Of a DNA stretch of 64,000 nucleotides, positions 21,232 to 33,191 are shown piece by piece; within the stretch, counting starts at the first letter, position 1, and each line of letters starts with the position of its first letter. The notes under the pieces are model-generated. The model was given only the letters and a program-made list of their open reading frames with translations, was not told the DNA's origin and made no database searches. This stretch comes from Setoptus koraiensis (Eukaryota > Arthropoda), in contig CM106586.1 in the NCBI GenBank assembly GCA_048013815.1, positions 14,136,001 to 14,200,000 of the forward strand, given 5' to 3'. A program made the translations under genes and the position numbers.

Positions 21232-22172
21232 GGCTCAAGTTTCGCTTCAAAAACATATAAAATCGTGTTCCCATCTAGAATTGTGGCATCACTACGTGTC
21301 AGAAATATATCTACGGTAGTTGATGATCAATCATGTGTATTTCACATTTCCAACAATACACTGGATAGAATCCTCAGCGATTCTCTGTGCGGATGCACGC
21401 GGAGCGGCAGAAGCCACTTCACCCAGTGCAGTACAGTGACAAGACAGGTATGGAGAGAATTGACGAAAGCCAATGTAAAAGTCACTCGTAATAATCGTGA
21501 GTCGATCGATTCGAGGATAATCATCAAAATTCGGACGTATCGAAGAAAAAACGAGTGCTTGAGTAACTGTTTTTGGACAATCGTCAGCCGTCCAATTCAT
21601 ACCATTTATTTACTATGTCGTTCATCCAGGCATGAATCTATTCCTATCTATTACTTATATATTATCTATTACTATTGGACCTCTGTGTCCATTGCGCACG
21701 TTGTTTCGTCGGAAAGACAGTTATTTTACTGCTCACAATACTAACTTATAATGATTGTTGTCACCTTGGGCCAATCTAATGAGAGCTCGCAGATTTTGCC
21801 TCATATCGTTAGCGACAAGCGGAAACGCATGTCTAATATATCCGGCAACCCCACCTAATCAACAGGGCAGACAGAAAGGCTACATTCATGCTTTGGCGGA
21901 ATGGAGATTTTAGAACCGGACTGGCCATCAATCATTAATAAGTGGTTAGAATTAGCCCATTCCGGGCTACAATTTTGGTGCCTCATGTCAAATGTTTATT
22001 ATCTATTATCTATTAGGTATGTGTAGATATAGACACTAGTGTCCATTGTACTAACAATACTCAATTACCTTCTACATCTATTCATTATCGATATATTAAT
22101 GATAGCCTAACGCGATATGAACATCTAAGCATTTGATTCTTGAGACCAATAATGATTTATATTCTAGTATAA

Positions 22173-22795
22173 CTAATTAAGATTCGCTATGACAGCCCGT
22201 GTAAAATCGGTAGTGCTGGCGTAACCGCCCAAGTCTCGTGTCTTGATTTTGCCGTTAGCGAGAACAGTCTCGACCGCATTCTGAACCAGTCTAGCATGGT
22301 CATGCAAATTAACATGTTTGAGTAGATTGGAAGCACAAAGTAACATAGCTGTTGGATTTGCAATATTTTTGCCCACTGCTTGACCATAGGCATGTCTAGC
22401 GCCCTGAAGATTGCGAGAACGAAAAAGTAAATAATTGTATTAATAATTGTTATGAAGTTGTATGATGGAATAATGTAACGGAATCTGAATGCGGATTGAT
22501 ACTTACGGGTTCAAATATAACGCTCTCAGATGAATAACTGGCACCGGGAACCATGCCGGCACCGCCAACTAATCCCGCCGAGAGGTTATCTATGATGTTG
22601 CCGTATAAATTTGGCATTACCATAACGTCAAATTGTTGCGGATGCGACACGAGCTGCATGCAAGTGTTATCTATAATCATCGACTCAAATTCAATTTGTG
22701 GATACAGTTCCGACGTCTCTTGGCAACATTTCAGAAATAATCCATCTCCCAGCTTCATAATATTGGCTTTGTGTACACATGTGATACTTCAATAT
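22173..22795 (-). CDS. IDH3B: Isocitrate dehydrogenase (NAD) subunit beta, 3' exons only
   Basis: The last exon (22403-22173) begins [20 protein letters not shown] and ends [20 protein letters not shown]; the preceding exon ends at 22507 (FEP, donor GTAAGT) and includes [27 protein letters not shown] and [20 protein letters not shown]. These match the C-terminal half of animal IDH3B, a structural/regulatory subunit of the mitochondrial TCA-cycle enzyme. Upstream of about 22795 the frame is lost because the sequence turns back on itself; the N-terminal exons are absent. This is an assembly truncation, not a broken gene, in my reading. Confidence 0.88.
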
Positions 22796-22854
22796 TTGTA
22801 CAAACTATCTTATCATCTCTCGAAGTAGATAGTGAGCGAGATAAGAATAATAGT

Positions 22855-23415
22855 AGGAGAAGGACAACTGTGTAAAAGCAATCTATAAGAGAGGCGATGG
22901 AATATTCTGAGAATGTTGCCCGAGAGTACGGAAACAATGTCTACAACAATGAATTTGAGTCGATGATTATAGATAACACTTGCATGCAGCTCGTGTCGCA
23001 TCCGCAACAATTTGACGTTATGGTAATGCCAATTTATACGGAACATCATAGATAACCTCGGGGATTAGTTGGCGGTGCCGGCATGGTTCCGGTGCAGTTA
23101 TTCATCTGAGAGCGTTATATTTGAACGTAAGTATCAATCGCATTCAGATTCGTTACATTATTCATATACAACTTATAACAATTATTAATACAATTATTTA
23201 CTTTTTCGTTCTCGCAATCTTCAGGGCGAGCATGCTACGGTAAGAGTGGGCAAAAATATTGCAAATCCAACAGCTATGTTACTTTGTGTTCAATCTATCA
23301 AACATGTTAATTTGCATGAATGCTAGACTGGTTAGAATGCGTCGAGATGTCTGCTAAGGCAAAATCAAGACACGAGATTGGGGGTTAGCAGCATACCGAT
23401 TTTACGGGTGTCATA
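22855..23415 (+). pseudogene. Degraded duplicate of IDH3B 3' exons (probable artefact)
   Basis: Plus-strand mirror of 22173-22795. Recognisable blocks include the sequence for [16 protein letters not shown] at about 22945-23000 and the last-exon end near 23400. Single-base losses every 10-20 bp break the frame. It extends a little further into the upstream IDH3B exon than the left arm does (a GRRK-like segment before TCVHKAN can be guessed near 22840-22870). Confidence 0.75.
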
Positions 23416-24249
23416 GCGAATCTTAATTAGTTATATAGAATATAATCATTATTGGTTCAAGATCAAATGCTTAGATGTTATATCGCGTTAGGTATTATAA
23501 TATATCGATAATGAATAGATGTAGAAGGTACATGAGTATTGTTAGTAAATGGAACTAGTGTTATATTAACATATAATGATAATAGATAATAAAATAGACA
23601 TGGGCACCAAAATGTAGGGAATGGGCTAATTTAACACTTATTAATGATTGATGGCAGTACGGTTCTAAAATTCCATTCGCACAGCATGAATGTAGCTTCT
23701 GTTGCTGTTGATTAGGAGGGTTGGGATATATTAGACTGTTTGTTGTGCTAACGGTATGAGGCAAAATCTGCGAGTTCATTAGATTGGCAAGGTGACAACA
23801 ATCATTATAAGTTAGTATTGTGAGCAGTAAATAAATGTCTTTCGACGAAAAACGTGGAATGGAACAGAGGTCAATAGTAATAGATATATATAAGTACATA
23901 GATAGGAATAGATTCATGTGGTATGAACGACATAGTAAATAAATGGTATGAATTGGACGGTGAGATTGTCAAAAACAGTTATAAGCACTGTCTTCTGATA
24001 CGTGAATTTGTGATTATTCGAATCGATCGATCACGATTATTACGAGTGCTTTACATGGTTTTCGTCAATTTCATACTGTCTGTATGTTGCATGGGTGAAG
24101 TGGTTTGCGCTGGTGCTGAAGAGAATCGTGAGGATTATAGTGTATTGTTGGAAATGTGAAATAACATGATTGATCATAATACGTAGTTATTTGACACGTA
24201 GTGATGCCAATTTAGATGGGAACACGATTTTATATGTTTTTGAAGCGAA

Positions 24250-24816
24250 CTTGAGCCTGGTGAAACAATTAAAATTTCTATAGCGTGGAAAGGTAAGTTA
24301 CTTAGAAGCTAGTGATGATGACATGAGTTTATGTTTAGTTGAATAATAATGTTTCACAAAATATAGAGATCATCGTAGAACGCCGGATTACGTATGGTTA
24401 TATTTTGCAAGCTATGAGGATATTATCAAAAATCGCTATCAAGATAGTGGTTGTAAATAGTCGCTCATATCAGAAGAGTTGAGACTTCAAACTTGCAGGG
24501 TTTTGCCATATTATCGAGTATGATAGATAAGAGACATTGCGAAATAATAAATGCGGTGGGTTGAATGTATAACGACACGGCAAATTCCAGAACAGGGATG
24601 ATAACAGAGCACAACAATTGGAAGATAAATAGTCGTCGGAGGATTTGTCGCAGATTAGAGGCTTTGTTAATGAGACAACAAAGCCATTGAAAGATCAATG
24701 ATGAGAAGTAGAAAAGTAGACGAATTATAACATCTTAACAGTGGAGGCATGTGACTGTGTGTCAATCTATGATAAGATCTTTATTACACGGTTTGGCCTT
24801 GGAGGATTCTCGTAGT
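24250..24816 (+). pseudogene. Degraded duplicate of BORCS5 (probable artefact)
   Basis: Mirror of 20534-21231. The exon 1 / donor region is near 24250-24295, and the final codons plus stop appear at about 24795-24816 next to the mirrored Rabenosyn-5 3' end. Frame lost through many short deletions. Confidence 0.7.
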
Positions 24817-24884
24817 TGGTACAGAACAACGGTCTATGTAAGAAAAAATGTCATGATATATGGTGTATATTTAGTAGGAATTAG

Positions 24885-26329
24885 TCGTCAGTTGTTGAGT
24901 CATTAGATGTACAGAGGTACATGTTGGATAGAAATCTATTTCCAGATCGATGTTCTTAGAGTTGACACTCATACGAATGGATTTTGCGCTGTTTTATATA
25001 TCTTTGATTTTAATTTGTATAATAAAGGATTTGCTTCTCGGTATAAGCATGATTGGTTCGGCATCAAGCTATTGTTTGCATTGAAACTGTCATAGTGATT
25101 GAAGCTTATATCTAGAATTACTGATCTGGGTGACCATAGACCCGCTTTCGACGAGGGTACTGCCTTCGAATTGACACGATCCTAATGTGCTTTCATGCCA
25201 TATGACGTTTGATTGTTCATTGGACGTTGATTTCAATTTGTGGCGGGTTGAGCTTTATTTTAATCTTCCTGTGGATAGTGCAAGGATATCTTTTCACAAA
25301 TCATGATTGGTATAGTGTTCAAGCTGTATTCTTTTTTCATTGTAGTAGAAGCAAGCGTGGTAATATTCTTGCATATGAGCTATGTTGTTTTTAAGTGTGT
25401 AGTTTTGCTCAATTCTTGTGCATCTGTATTTGTAATTCTCATCGCAATGTTTAATGATGACATTTTATGTAAGTTGTAGAAGTTCAGTGAGGTTGTCGAG
25501 AGCGAATTTTCGTAAAATACAAAGATGGATGATAGTAATGATTTATAGATTGTATGTTTGTCCAAAGACGTTTGCATTTGACAGTTGATTAGACAGTTGT
25601 GGATCATTCTGACTCGACGAGTTGTTTGTGTATTGATAAATGTCAATAAGCTAGTCTGAGATCCCTGCGATTTGTGATTGGAGAAGCTATGCGTTCGATA
25701 ACAAAGAGGGTCTGGAATCATGTCCTTGCACTGTCATTCAGTTTAGAGGATGATCTCTTGAATGGAGACAGGATTGATTCAGTAAAACTTTTGTTGTTGG
25801 CACCATTTGAAGCTCGATTAGATGTTGTATCGTTATAGGTATTTGCAGTTAATTTGTTCAGTTGTTCATTCGATGCCGATTGCCTTGTAGTATCACCGTC
25901 CTGTTGTGCTTCTAAGTTAGTTGGCTTAATAAGTTTACAAGCTGCCTCGTATTCCAGAAACAACGAGCAACCATGACACATGACAGCTCCGCACAGGCGA
26001 CAGTGGTGGCGTCGCCGAGACAGTGTGAAAGATTTAGCACAAAATGGACACAATTTTACAATATCATCAGATGTCCAGTCGACCACTGAACGTTCGTGGT
26101 CTCTCATTTGTACCTTACCATGTTCTCCACCGTCCGCATTAGAATGAGGCGCCTCATTGATGAGCCTGTCTAACCTGAGTAATAATTTATTGGTTTCATG
26201 GCAAATATTTTCATTGTGTCGCTTCCTGATTGATTGAAAGCTCAACCAATTCTCATTGCCATAATCATGATATTGCCAATCTTTAGCTAGTGGACCATCA
26301 TTGAAGAAAACATTCTCTTCGCCATACAT
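24885..26329 (-). pseudogene. Duplicate of Rabenosyn-5: first 203 codons intact, remainder degraded
   Basis: From the ATG at 26329 to about 25725 the minus strand encodes exactly the first 203 residues of Rabenosyn-5, including the FYVE finger core. Beyond that point the copy suddenly accumulates deletions, for example AGGAGCAATG becoming AGGACATG. The abrupt change from identity to noise is not how a gene copy decays. Confidence 0.8.
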
Positions 26330-27002
26330 TTTAGAGATCCGGTAACTAGAATAATATCTTTATTGGAGTGTTTTAAGCGATATAATAGTGGATATGGTGG
26401 GTGGCTTGTGAGATCCAATTCGTCTGGTTTCTATGACGCATTGCATCGTTGATGCAACAACAAAAAGAACAGCTGACAATATTGGTTTGTCAGAATTGGT
26501 GAATCCTGAAGTAACTTCATTTTTGACCGATAGGTTGGTGGCCTTCTGAACATCGCGTTGTCTCTTGCTCCACCTTCCGGTGGTTTCCGAAGATAGAGAC
26601 AATGCAAAGTTGTTGCTGTTGTTTCTGCGGGCGTTATATTATCTGGTGTGCGCGTTCGAAACGAGACCCCATGCAGCGATGTTCGCCCATCTCTGGCGTG
26701 TCTCCTCCATTGCTAAAACGCAGTGGGGCGAAGAGCGTGTGAGAGTGCCCAAAAGGTTCGAAGATTATGGGGCCAGCGACCAACGCTGTGATCTAGAGCG
26801 TTTCACAAATGTTTTTACTATAACGCGTAATCAGTGGTTTTTGTGCATCCCTATTAGTCAAGAATATACGCATAATAATCATATCTAGTCAATCATAACC
26901 GGACAATTCAACTCCAGTCAAAACAGAAATTATCCGCCATCTATATATTTATTGTTATCGTATTATAATAGCGTGTTAACAACATCTTAACCATCCAACA
27001 AC

Positions 27003-27368
27003 ATGGGGAATATCCACACTGTAGGTCCCAACGAGGCGCTAATAGTGTCAGGCGGATGCTTCGGTTCGTCCAAAAAGAAAATAGTTGTCGGTGGCTGGTG
27101 CTGGAGCTGTTGGATGCTGACGAACATTCAAAAGATCTCGCTACAAATAATGACATTGACGCCAAAATGTGAGCACGTTGAAACAACTCATGGTGTTCCC
27201 ATAACGGTGACAGGTGTTGTTCATTGTAAAATAATGTCCAATGATGAATTCTTGCCATTGGCCGCGGAACAATTTTTGGGCAAGAACATCGATCATATTA
27301 AGTCGGTTATTTTGCACACTCTTGAGGGCCACATGAGAGCCGTTATAGGAACACAAACAGTAGAGGCC
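27003..27368 (+). pseudogene. Duplicate of flotillin-2 5' part, cut by gap
   Basis: Encodes the first 122 residues of flotillin-2 without change up to the gap (ending TQTVEA). Belongs to the identical outer section of the inverted duplication. Confidence 0.85.
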
Positions 27369-27868
27369 NNNNNNNNNNNNNNNNNNNNNNNNNNNNNNNN
27401 NNNNNNNNNNNNNNNNNNNNNNNNNNNNNNNNNNNNNNNNNNNNNNNNNNNNNNNNNNNNNNNNNNNNNNNNNNNNNNNNNNNNNNNNNNNNNNNNNNNN
27501 NNNNNNNNNNNNNNNNNNNNNNNNNNNNNNNNNNNNNNNNNNNNNNNNNNNNNNNNNNNNNNNNNNNNNNNNNNNNNNNNNNNNNNNNNNNNNNNNNNNN
27601 NNNNNNNNNNNNNNNNNNNNNNNNNNNNNNNNNNNNNNNNNNNNNNNNNNNNNNNNNNNNNNNNNNNNNNNNNNNNNNNNNNNNNNNNNNNNNNNNNNNN
27701 NNNNNNNNNNNNNNNNNNNNNNNNNNNNNNNNNNNNNNNNNNNNNNNNNNNNNNNNNNNNNNNNNNNNNNNNNNNNNNNNNNNNNNNNNNNNNNNNNNNN
27801 NNNNNNNNNNNNNNNNNNNNNNNNNNNNNNNNNNNNNNNNNNNNNNNNNNNNNNNNNNNNNNNNNNNN
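27369..27868. other. Assembly gap (500 N)
   Basis: Fixed-size spacer directly after the inverted copy; the contig to its right is joined only by scaffolding. Confidence 0.99.
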
Positions 27869-28017
27869 GCATCTCTGCATATTTCCTTTGTCCATGTTTC
27901 GGGTTCTGAGCTATCAACTGGGGAGCTACCATCTTCTGACGAAGTATTGGCTCTATCGGAAAACAATCCAATGCAGACCAGAAGGGCGAATAATAAAGTT
28001 TTAATCAAATGCTTCAT
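27869..28017 (-). CDS. N-terminus of a small secreted protein, truncated by gap
   Basis: From the ATG at 28017: a classic signal peptide MKHLIKTLLFALLVCIGLFS, then an acidic Ser-rich segment (DRANTSSEDGSSPVDSSEPE) and WTKEICRD before the gap. No family recognised. Two related-looking segments follow upstream (28101-28325 and 28500-28705), sharing the pattern after the start and the flanking string around TTATGATGCCA, which suggests a tandem family. Confidence 0.55.
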
Positions 28018-28100
28018 TGCTGCTCTACTGAAATCTTATGATGCCAGACGGTTGCTACTAGAGAAGACGTGTCCTGCAAGTTCTAATTATTCTATAGACC

Positions 28101-28325
28101 TTAGAATTTGACTTTTTCTCTCATGGCTGTTTTGGAGCCACCAACAGTTTTTACAATATTAGTTGGTTGCGCTGAGAGAGATTGCTGATCTTCCGATCGA
28201 AATGATTCACAGGATCCGCATAGAATGTCACGATCAGATATTCCAAAAATAACATTGACATCTCTATGTGATATCCCCTTTACATGTACTAGCAGCAGGT
28301 ATGGAGTGACAAACAAAAACAAAAA
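28101..28325 (-). pseudogene. Tandem relative of a small secreted-peptide gene, copy 2
   Basis: An open stretch reads YLLLVHVKGISHRDVNVIFG, then two Cys (CGSC) and a polar tail to a stop at about 28101. It is clearly homologous to copy 3 (ISHRNVNVIFEIS). There is no in-frame ATG: the T-rich stretch before YLLL differs in length from copy 1, so the signal-peptide start is out of frame, either a real frameshift or a homopolymer error. Confidence 0.45.
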
Positions 28326-28499
28326 ACTTTCACATGTTTAACTCATGCTCGACAGAAATTTTATGATGCCACATAACTGCTATCGGAAACGACGATATTG
28401 AGGTTGCTCGTGGACAATCAGTTACTGACAGTGTGAGTAATTAGGGTTACTTGAGATTCATAGGTTGAACTAGTCCAGTTTTTTTGCTAATGCTTATTG

Positions 28500-28705
28500 C
28501 TCAGGCAGCCTTCGGGATTGGACAAATTTTACAGTATCGGTTGTTTGCGTTGAGAGTGTCGTGATGTTTTGAACAAAACCATTCACAGAATCTGTCTGTG
28601 ATCGTTGAATGCCACAATTAGATATTTCAAAAATAACATTGACATTTCTATGTGAGATCCCATTCGCATGTAATAGTAGCAGGTATAGAGTGGCAAAAAA
28701 AAAAT
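28500..28705 (-). pseudogene. Tandem relative of a small secreted-peptide gene, copy 3
   Basis: Open stretch ATLYLLLLHANGISHRNVNV followed by IFEIS and a polar tail ending PEQ and a stop near 28500. Aligns with copy 2 over its whole length at DNA level. A run of ten T precedes it where the start of the signal peptide should be, with a frame change relative to the CATTTGATT motif shared with copy 1. Confidence 0.45.
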
Positions 28706-28739
28706 CAAATGCCTACACTGTAGCTATGAAACGCCAGGT

Positions 28740-29900
28740 GAAACAATGAAATCTTTCGAAAGTGTCAATGATGGATGGTCAAGGGAGGCTAAATTCAAAT
28801 TAGAAATCGACATCGGTGATTTCAGACAAACTGTTTATTCTGACCCATTGACACCTTGCAAGCCGTGTTCTCGTTTCGGGGTTTTTAGGCCGGGCGAGCG
28901 GAACGAGCCGTCGTCACGAGACTAAAGCCTGCCGGGATTTGCACAAACAACTGATGCAACGATTCAAAAATACACATCAGGCGATCTGTGTGTTACCAAC
29001 GGAGTGAAATTGCATATTTGAAGCACTTGATTAGCACTTGATTGATGTATTAATGATAAGTAAAGTAATAGCTCACGAGCTGCATTGATACATTGTAGTT
29101 AGGCACTGATTTTTCCCGTAGAAATCAATTTGATCACGTGAGCGTATTCGACAAATTTGCCCGAATCGTTTGGTCTACTAATTGACTGGACTCAATCCCA
29201 CTCGAAATTTATCTCTAATCAATCGGATTATTTAGACAATGGTTTTGAAACGCAAACAATGTTCATTGCGTTTGAAGCACCCACATTGAGTTCAGTCACT
29301 GATTTTATTGTTTGCAGCTAGACCTAATTCAACAAATATGGTTGACAGATTGGACAACAACCGCTTCATGCCAGAATATTTCAGATCTAGCGGGACAATA
29401 TCCATGCTCGTCGAATACACCAAAAAGATTTCGGCATACGATCGTTGACGGTAGTGTTTTTGGTGCATTTGACCAGCATGAATGCTATCCTGATAGATCT
29501 AAAGTTTTCTGGTTGAACCGGTTTATGTCAAACTTTTTACAACAACGTTGCTTGAATGAGGTCTAGTCTAAAAATAGTAACTGAACTCGATTTGGTTGCT
29601 TCAATGATAATGAAGATCTATGGAAATCATTTTCGTCTCATACCCATACTTCATGGACAGTTTCAGGGATGTAGTGCACTGATACTATCACCAATAATTA
29701 TCATTATTTAAGTATTTAATGGCATAAACAAGATTATTGGTGCACAAATAACAAGCTACAAAAGCGACCCGATGAATCACAAACGAACTTGCTGCTGTCC
29801 GGTAACGACGCACGATAATTACCGAAATAAACAAATTATGATTAAATCAGCTAAACTAGCTTTGCATGGTGTGACGCAGCCCTGATTACTGGTATTGACA
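28740..29900. other. No supported gene
   Basis: About 1.1 kb between the secreted-peptide copies and the aquaporin 3' end. A frame at 29312-29566 (plus) has no recognisable domain and no convincing start context. Confidence 0.5.
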
Positions 29901-29905
29901 CACTC

Positions 29906-31008
29906 TCAAGTATCTCTCGTTGACACTTGTGGGTCCTCCAAAACGTATTTGTGTCTATCATTTAGCGACGCTACAATGAATATTTTATACAGATAAACAC
30001 CCACAATTGCGCCAACATGCGGACCAACAATAGCGGTGAAAAACCAATATGTGCCATGAATATCATCGAATACCTCAGGGCCATAACCTACCACATAGGT
30101 CAACAGTCGAGGCGATAAATCTCGAGCTGGATTGAAAATGGCTCCACAGTTTGGGTTAAATGCCACACATGTCATAGTGATCACAAGTGTTATCATGAAG
30201 GGCCGATGTTTCATATCTAGGTTCAAATTTTTCTCATCCGAAACGGAGATCATACCAAACAACAGTATGGCTGTACCTATTATTTGATCGATTAATGCGC
30301 CCCAAAAGGTAACATACGGGGCAGGATAAGTGGCAAATATTGATCCGGTGGCATTGTTATGCTGATGGGCAATATGTCGACCTCCGTCCCTGAAGTTGAT
30401 AGCATCTGTATAATTGATCCAAAGCGTGGCTGCCGCCGCAAAGGCACCAAAATATTGAGCCATCAGATAGGCTGGCACGTGTTTCCATTTGACGTCACCT
30501 TTGACGGCGTAAGCCACGGTGACGGCCGGATTTACGTGTGCTCCGGATATTTTCGAGCTTTGATAGTTGAATATCAATTTGATTATTTCGATGAGAATAT
30601 ATTTTATGTTGTTGTAACAAACGCACAAACACATCATCATATCTAGACAGAGTCAGTGTTGATGCCCATTCTCACCTTGCGAACATGGCAATCATATTTC
30701 CGACTCCAAAGCCGAAGCACATGACGAACACATTTAAAGATGCGGGATTATCACTCTGCAAATGGTAAGTTGCGGCAGTTCCGTCTCCGACGACCTATTA
30801 CATGTAGATAGATCAATGGATCGAGTGTGGGATGGATGCAGACAAAAGTCAAAATTCTAGTCCTGTCTAACAATGTGTTTTTTTTCTGTTTTATTTTGGT
30901 ATTTCATGCCGAAATACTCACCACCAACATGAATGTTCCGATAAACTCCGCCAAGAACAATGATATGGCAACTCGATACCGGGATGTAAATGATTCTACA
31001 CACTCCAT
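29906..31008 (-). CDS. Aquaglyceroporin (MIP channel), three exons
   Basis: Exons 31008-30922, 30794-30676 and 30557-29906 with GTGAGT/AG-type junctions give about 285 residues, the family size. Exon 1 starts MECVESFTSRYRVAISLFLA (first helix AEFIGTFMLV). Both pore half-helices carry NPA boxes: SGAHVNPAVT in exon 3 and FNPARDLSPRL. The Asp after the second NPA, a Gly-rich following loop and the overall length are hallmarks of glycerol-conducting aquaporins (AQP3/7/9/10 group). It should conduct water and small solutes across the plasma membrane. Several isoforms of alternative first exons are possible but not visible. I cannot assign it to a named orthologue. Confidence 0.9.
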
Positions 31009-33191
31009 TGTGCTCGACGTGAACAACACAGTATGATTATATCTTACTCAAGTACTTGACACTTCCAACAAGTCGATTCTATTACTTTTTTTACCTTGGC
31101 ATTTCTTTACCGTGTAGAAATCTTTTCTCCCCTTTCAAAACAATGTAGTAACCTATTGATTAGTAACTGTTCATATGTTAGAACGGCAATCCTTGCGGTG
31201 AGTTCATGTACTGTATTTTGCTGTATGCTCCATTAAAGTCGAACAGCATATGTAATAACCACGATGCAATCATTATGAAATATTTTTGGGGAGAGAGTAA
31301 AAATTAATTACACTGTCATAAAATAATATGACCATGTTTTCAAACGAGTTTGTCAATTTAATCCCTCTTGTAAATGAATATTTCGCACTCATGGTATTGC
31401 GTGTCAACAAAAAAGTTTAAGCCGCCAGACTCGAATCCTTGCTTCACAATTTGTGGATGACAAATCGAGAAAACAATGATTCAAACTTTACAACACGTTC
31501 ATTGTCGATGCAAACATGTAACATTGATAGATGTTATTTCCTTGTAGCTCAGATTGCCGATACCATGATTGATTCCAATCAAGCGGTTACATGGAAAAAT
31601 GCAGCAAAACCATTTTTTTGTATCACCTTAGCATCACCTGTTGCACTGATCTGCGAGCCACCGCCACTAACAAGCAGTTGTAAGTGCCCGATGCAATCAC
31701 ATCCGTCAGCGAATCCGAGTCTGAAGTTTAGTCAGGGGCCCCATATCCTATCGATTGTGCATATACTGGGCTTATCGGGTATCGTTCAGCCGGATGCTTC
31801 AACTGTCTCGTGGTTGGCGATACACGGTAGACAGGGCCTTTCCTGGTGCGAAGTGAAGTAGATCAGGCGAACTCCATAGATCAAAAGTTAAACGAAAGGA
31901 ATGAAGTAGACGAGAATGATGGACACGAGTAAGTCGAGTTCATCAAGTTCAATTTGCACGTTCCCATTGGTTGCTCTTGAAATAATTTGTCATATATCTA
32001 CGTATTCGCAGAGGGTGTTCACGAAAAGCGTGATCATTTGATACAGATTTGATCCCATTTAGTGTCGCAATGATCACTCTATGTGAACAGTCTACACTCT
32101 ACCAAGTCCATCTAGCTTGAATGAGCTCGGTAGAGTCATTAGGAAGTCACAGTAAGTAACATTGTCATTGTTACAGTTACTATCAAAATGAGCGCAGAGT
32201 TGTGCAAACCGCCGGAAGAAAGATCAGATCGCAGTTTGCGTCAGATTATCTGATTTTGTTTGACAATTTTGTGCATCGAAGCGGCTTTTCGTAGCTGTAA
32301 CTCTGCATATATCGCTATTCAATATCGGATATTGTAATCTTGGACGAGGGATGGCGACAATTGCGATTATAATTATACTATGGCGCCAGTGTGACCCGGA
32401 TGAAAAGGCCGACAAGTTGACAGGTTGCGAATGAGCGATTAGCCTTGAGTCACTCAAGTTGAGTGTGGCCTTGAAGAAGGGATTAGAGCGCCCCTGGTGG
32501 ACATTTTCCAAGACAATGTGGGTATTTGAGAGTGAACAGGGGTGAGTGGCCGTGGCCATTGTGAGCGGTGGTTGGCAAGTCGCAAATTGCAATTTTTTCA
32601 AGTTGCCATTTGCAACGTAAGATGGTGTGTGTGCATGATGCAACCTGTGCAAACTGTGTGCCATAGAGAAAAGAACATGCGCCACCGATGAGTCAGCCAG
32701 TGCGTTGTCCAATTACAAGAGAGCGAGTCACCATTGTGTCGGCGTTGCCATTTGCATTTCACACTGCGAACGATGCTCGCCATTGTTGGCAATTTTGCAT
32801 TATTATTATTATCATATTATCATAGTCGCATATAATTTCTGAATATCACAAATACTCGTTGTATAATTATCACCAAACAACTGATATATTTATATATATT
32901 CCAACAAAGCGCTAGCACAACGCGAATATATAAATATCAGCCTTGAATATTGTTGAGACGCACCATTGGACAAATTGGGCAAATTGGACAAATTGGACAG
33001 GCCACGCCAACGCTCGAATTGGTCGACGCCAGATATATTATCATTATTATTATTAATATTATTATATAATACTGTGATACGCAATACATAGTATACGCAT
33101 CGAGGCCAGCCACTCAGCCAGAGCAGCCCCGACAAACCGACAGCAGCACCAAATAGCACCAAATAACAACAGCAATCCAGCACCAGCAGCC
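31009..33191. other. Intergenic between aquaporin and LITAF genes, nothing supported
   Basis: The longest frame (31439-31861, plus, 140 residues) has no signal peptide, domain or repeats. Short direct and imperfect AT repeats occur near 32800-33070. The 5' part probably holds the aquaporin promoter and the 3' part the LITAF 5' UTR. Confidence 0.5.

Larger units (their letters stand above)
17841..22795. repeat. Left (intact) arm of a large inverted duplication
   Basis: This stretch, with part of flotillin-2, all of Rabenosyn-5 and BORCS5 and the last exons of IDH3B, reappears in reverse order at about 22855-27368. It carries intact coding frames and clean splice sites, so it is the authentic copy. 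Position pairs with a constant sum (18206 with 27003, 18880 with 26329, 17841 with 27368) show an outer part of about 1.64 kb without length change. Confidence 0.9.
22855..27368. repeat. Right arm of inverted duplication: noisy then apparently identical copy
   Basis: Reverse complement of 17841-22795. From about 22855 to 25725 it differs from the left arm mainly by single-base deletions, shortening it by about 13 percent and destroying every frame; from about 25725 to 27368 I found no differences. It ends exactly at the 500-N gap. The error type and the contig end argue for an unpolished fold-back long read at a contig terminus. Confidence 0.85.

Noticed and set aside
31439-31861. 140-codon plus-strand frame between aquaporin and LITAF
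   Set aside because: No recognisable motif, signal peptide or conserved start; the opposite strand also has partial open stretches without meaning.
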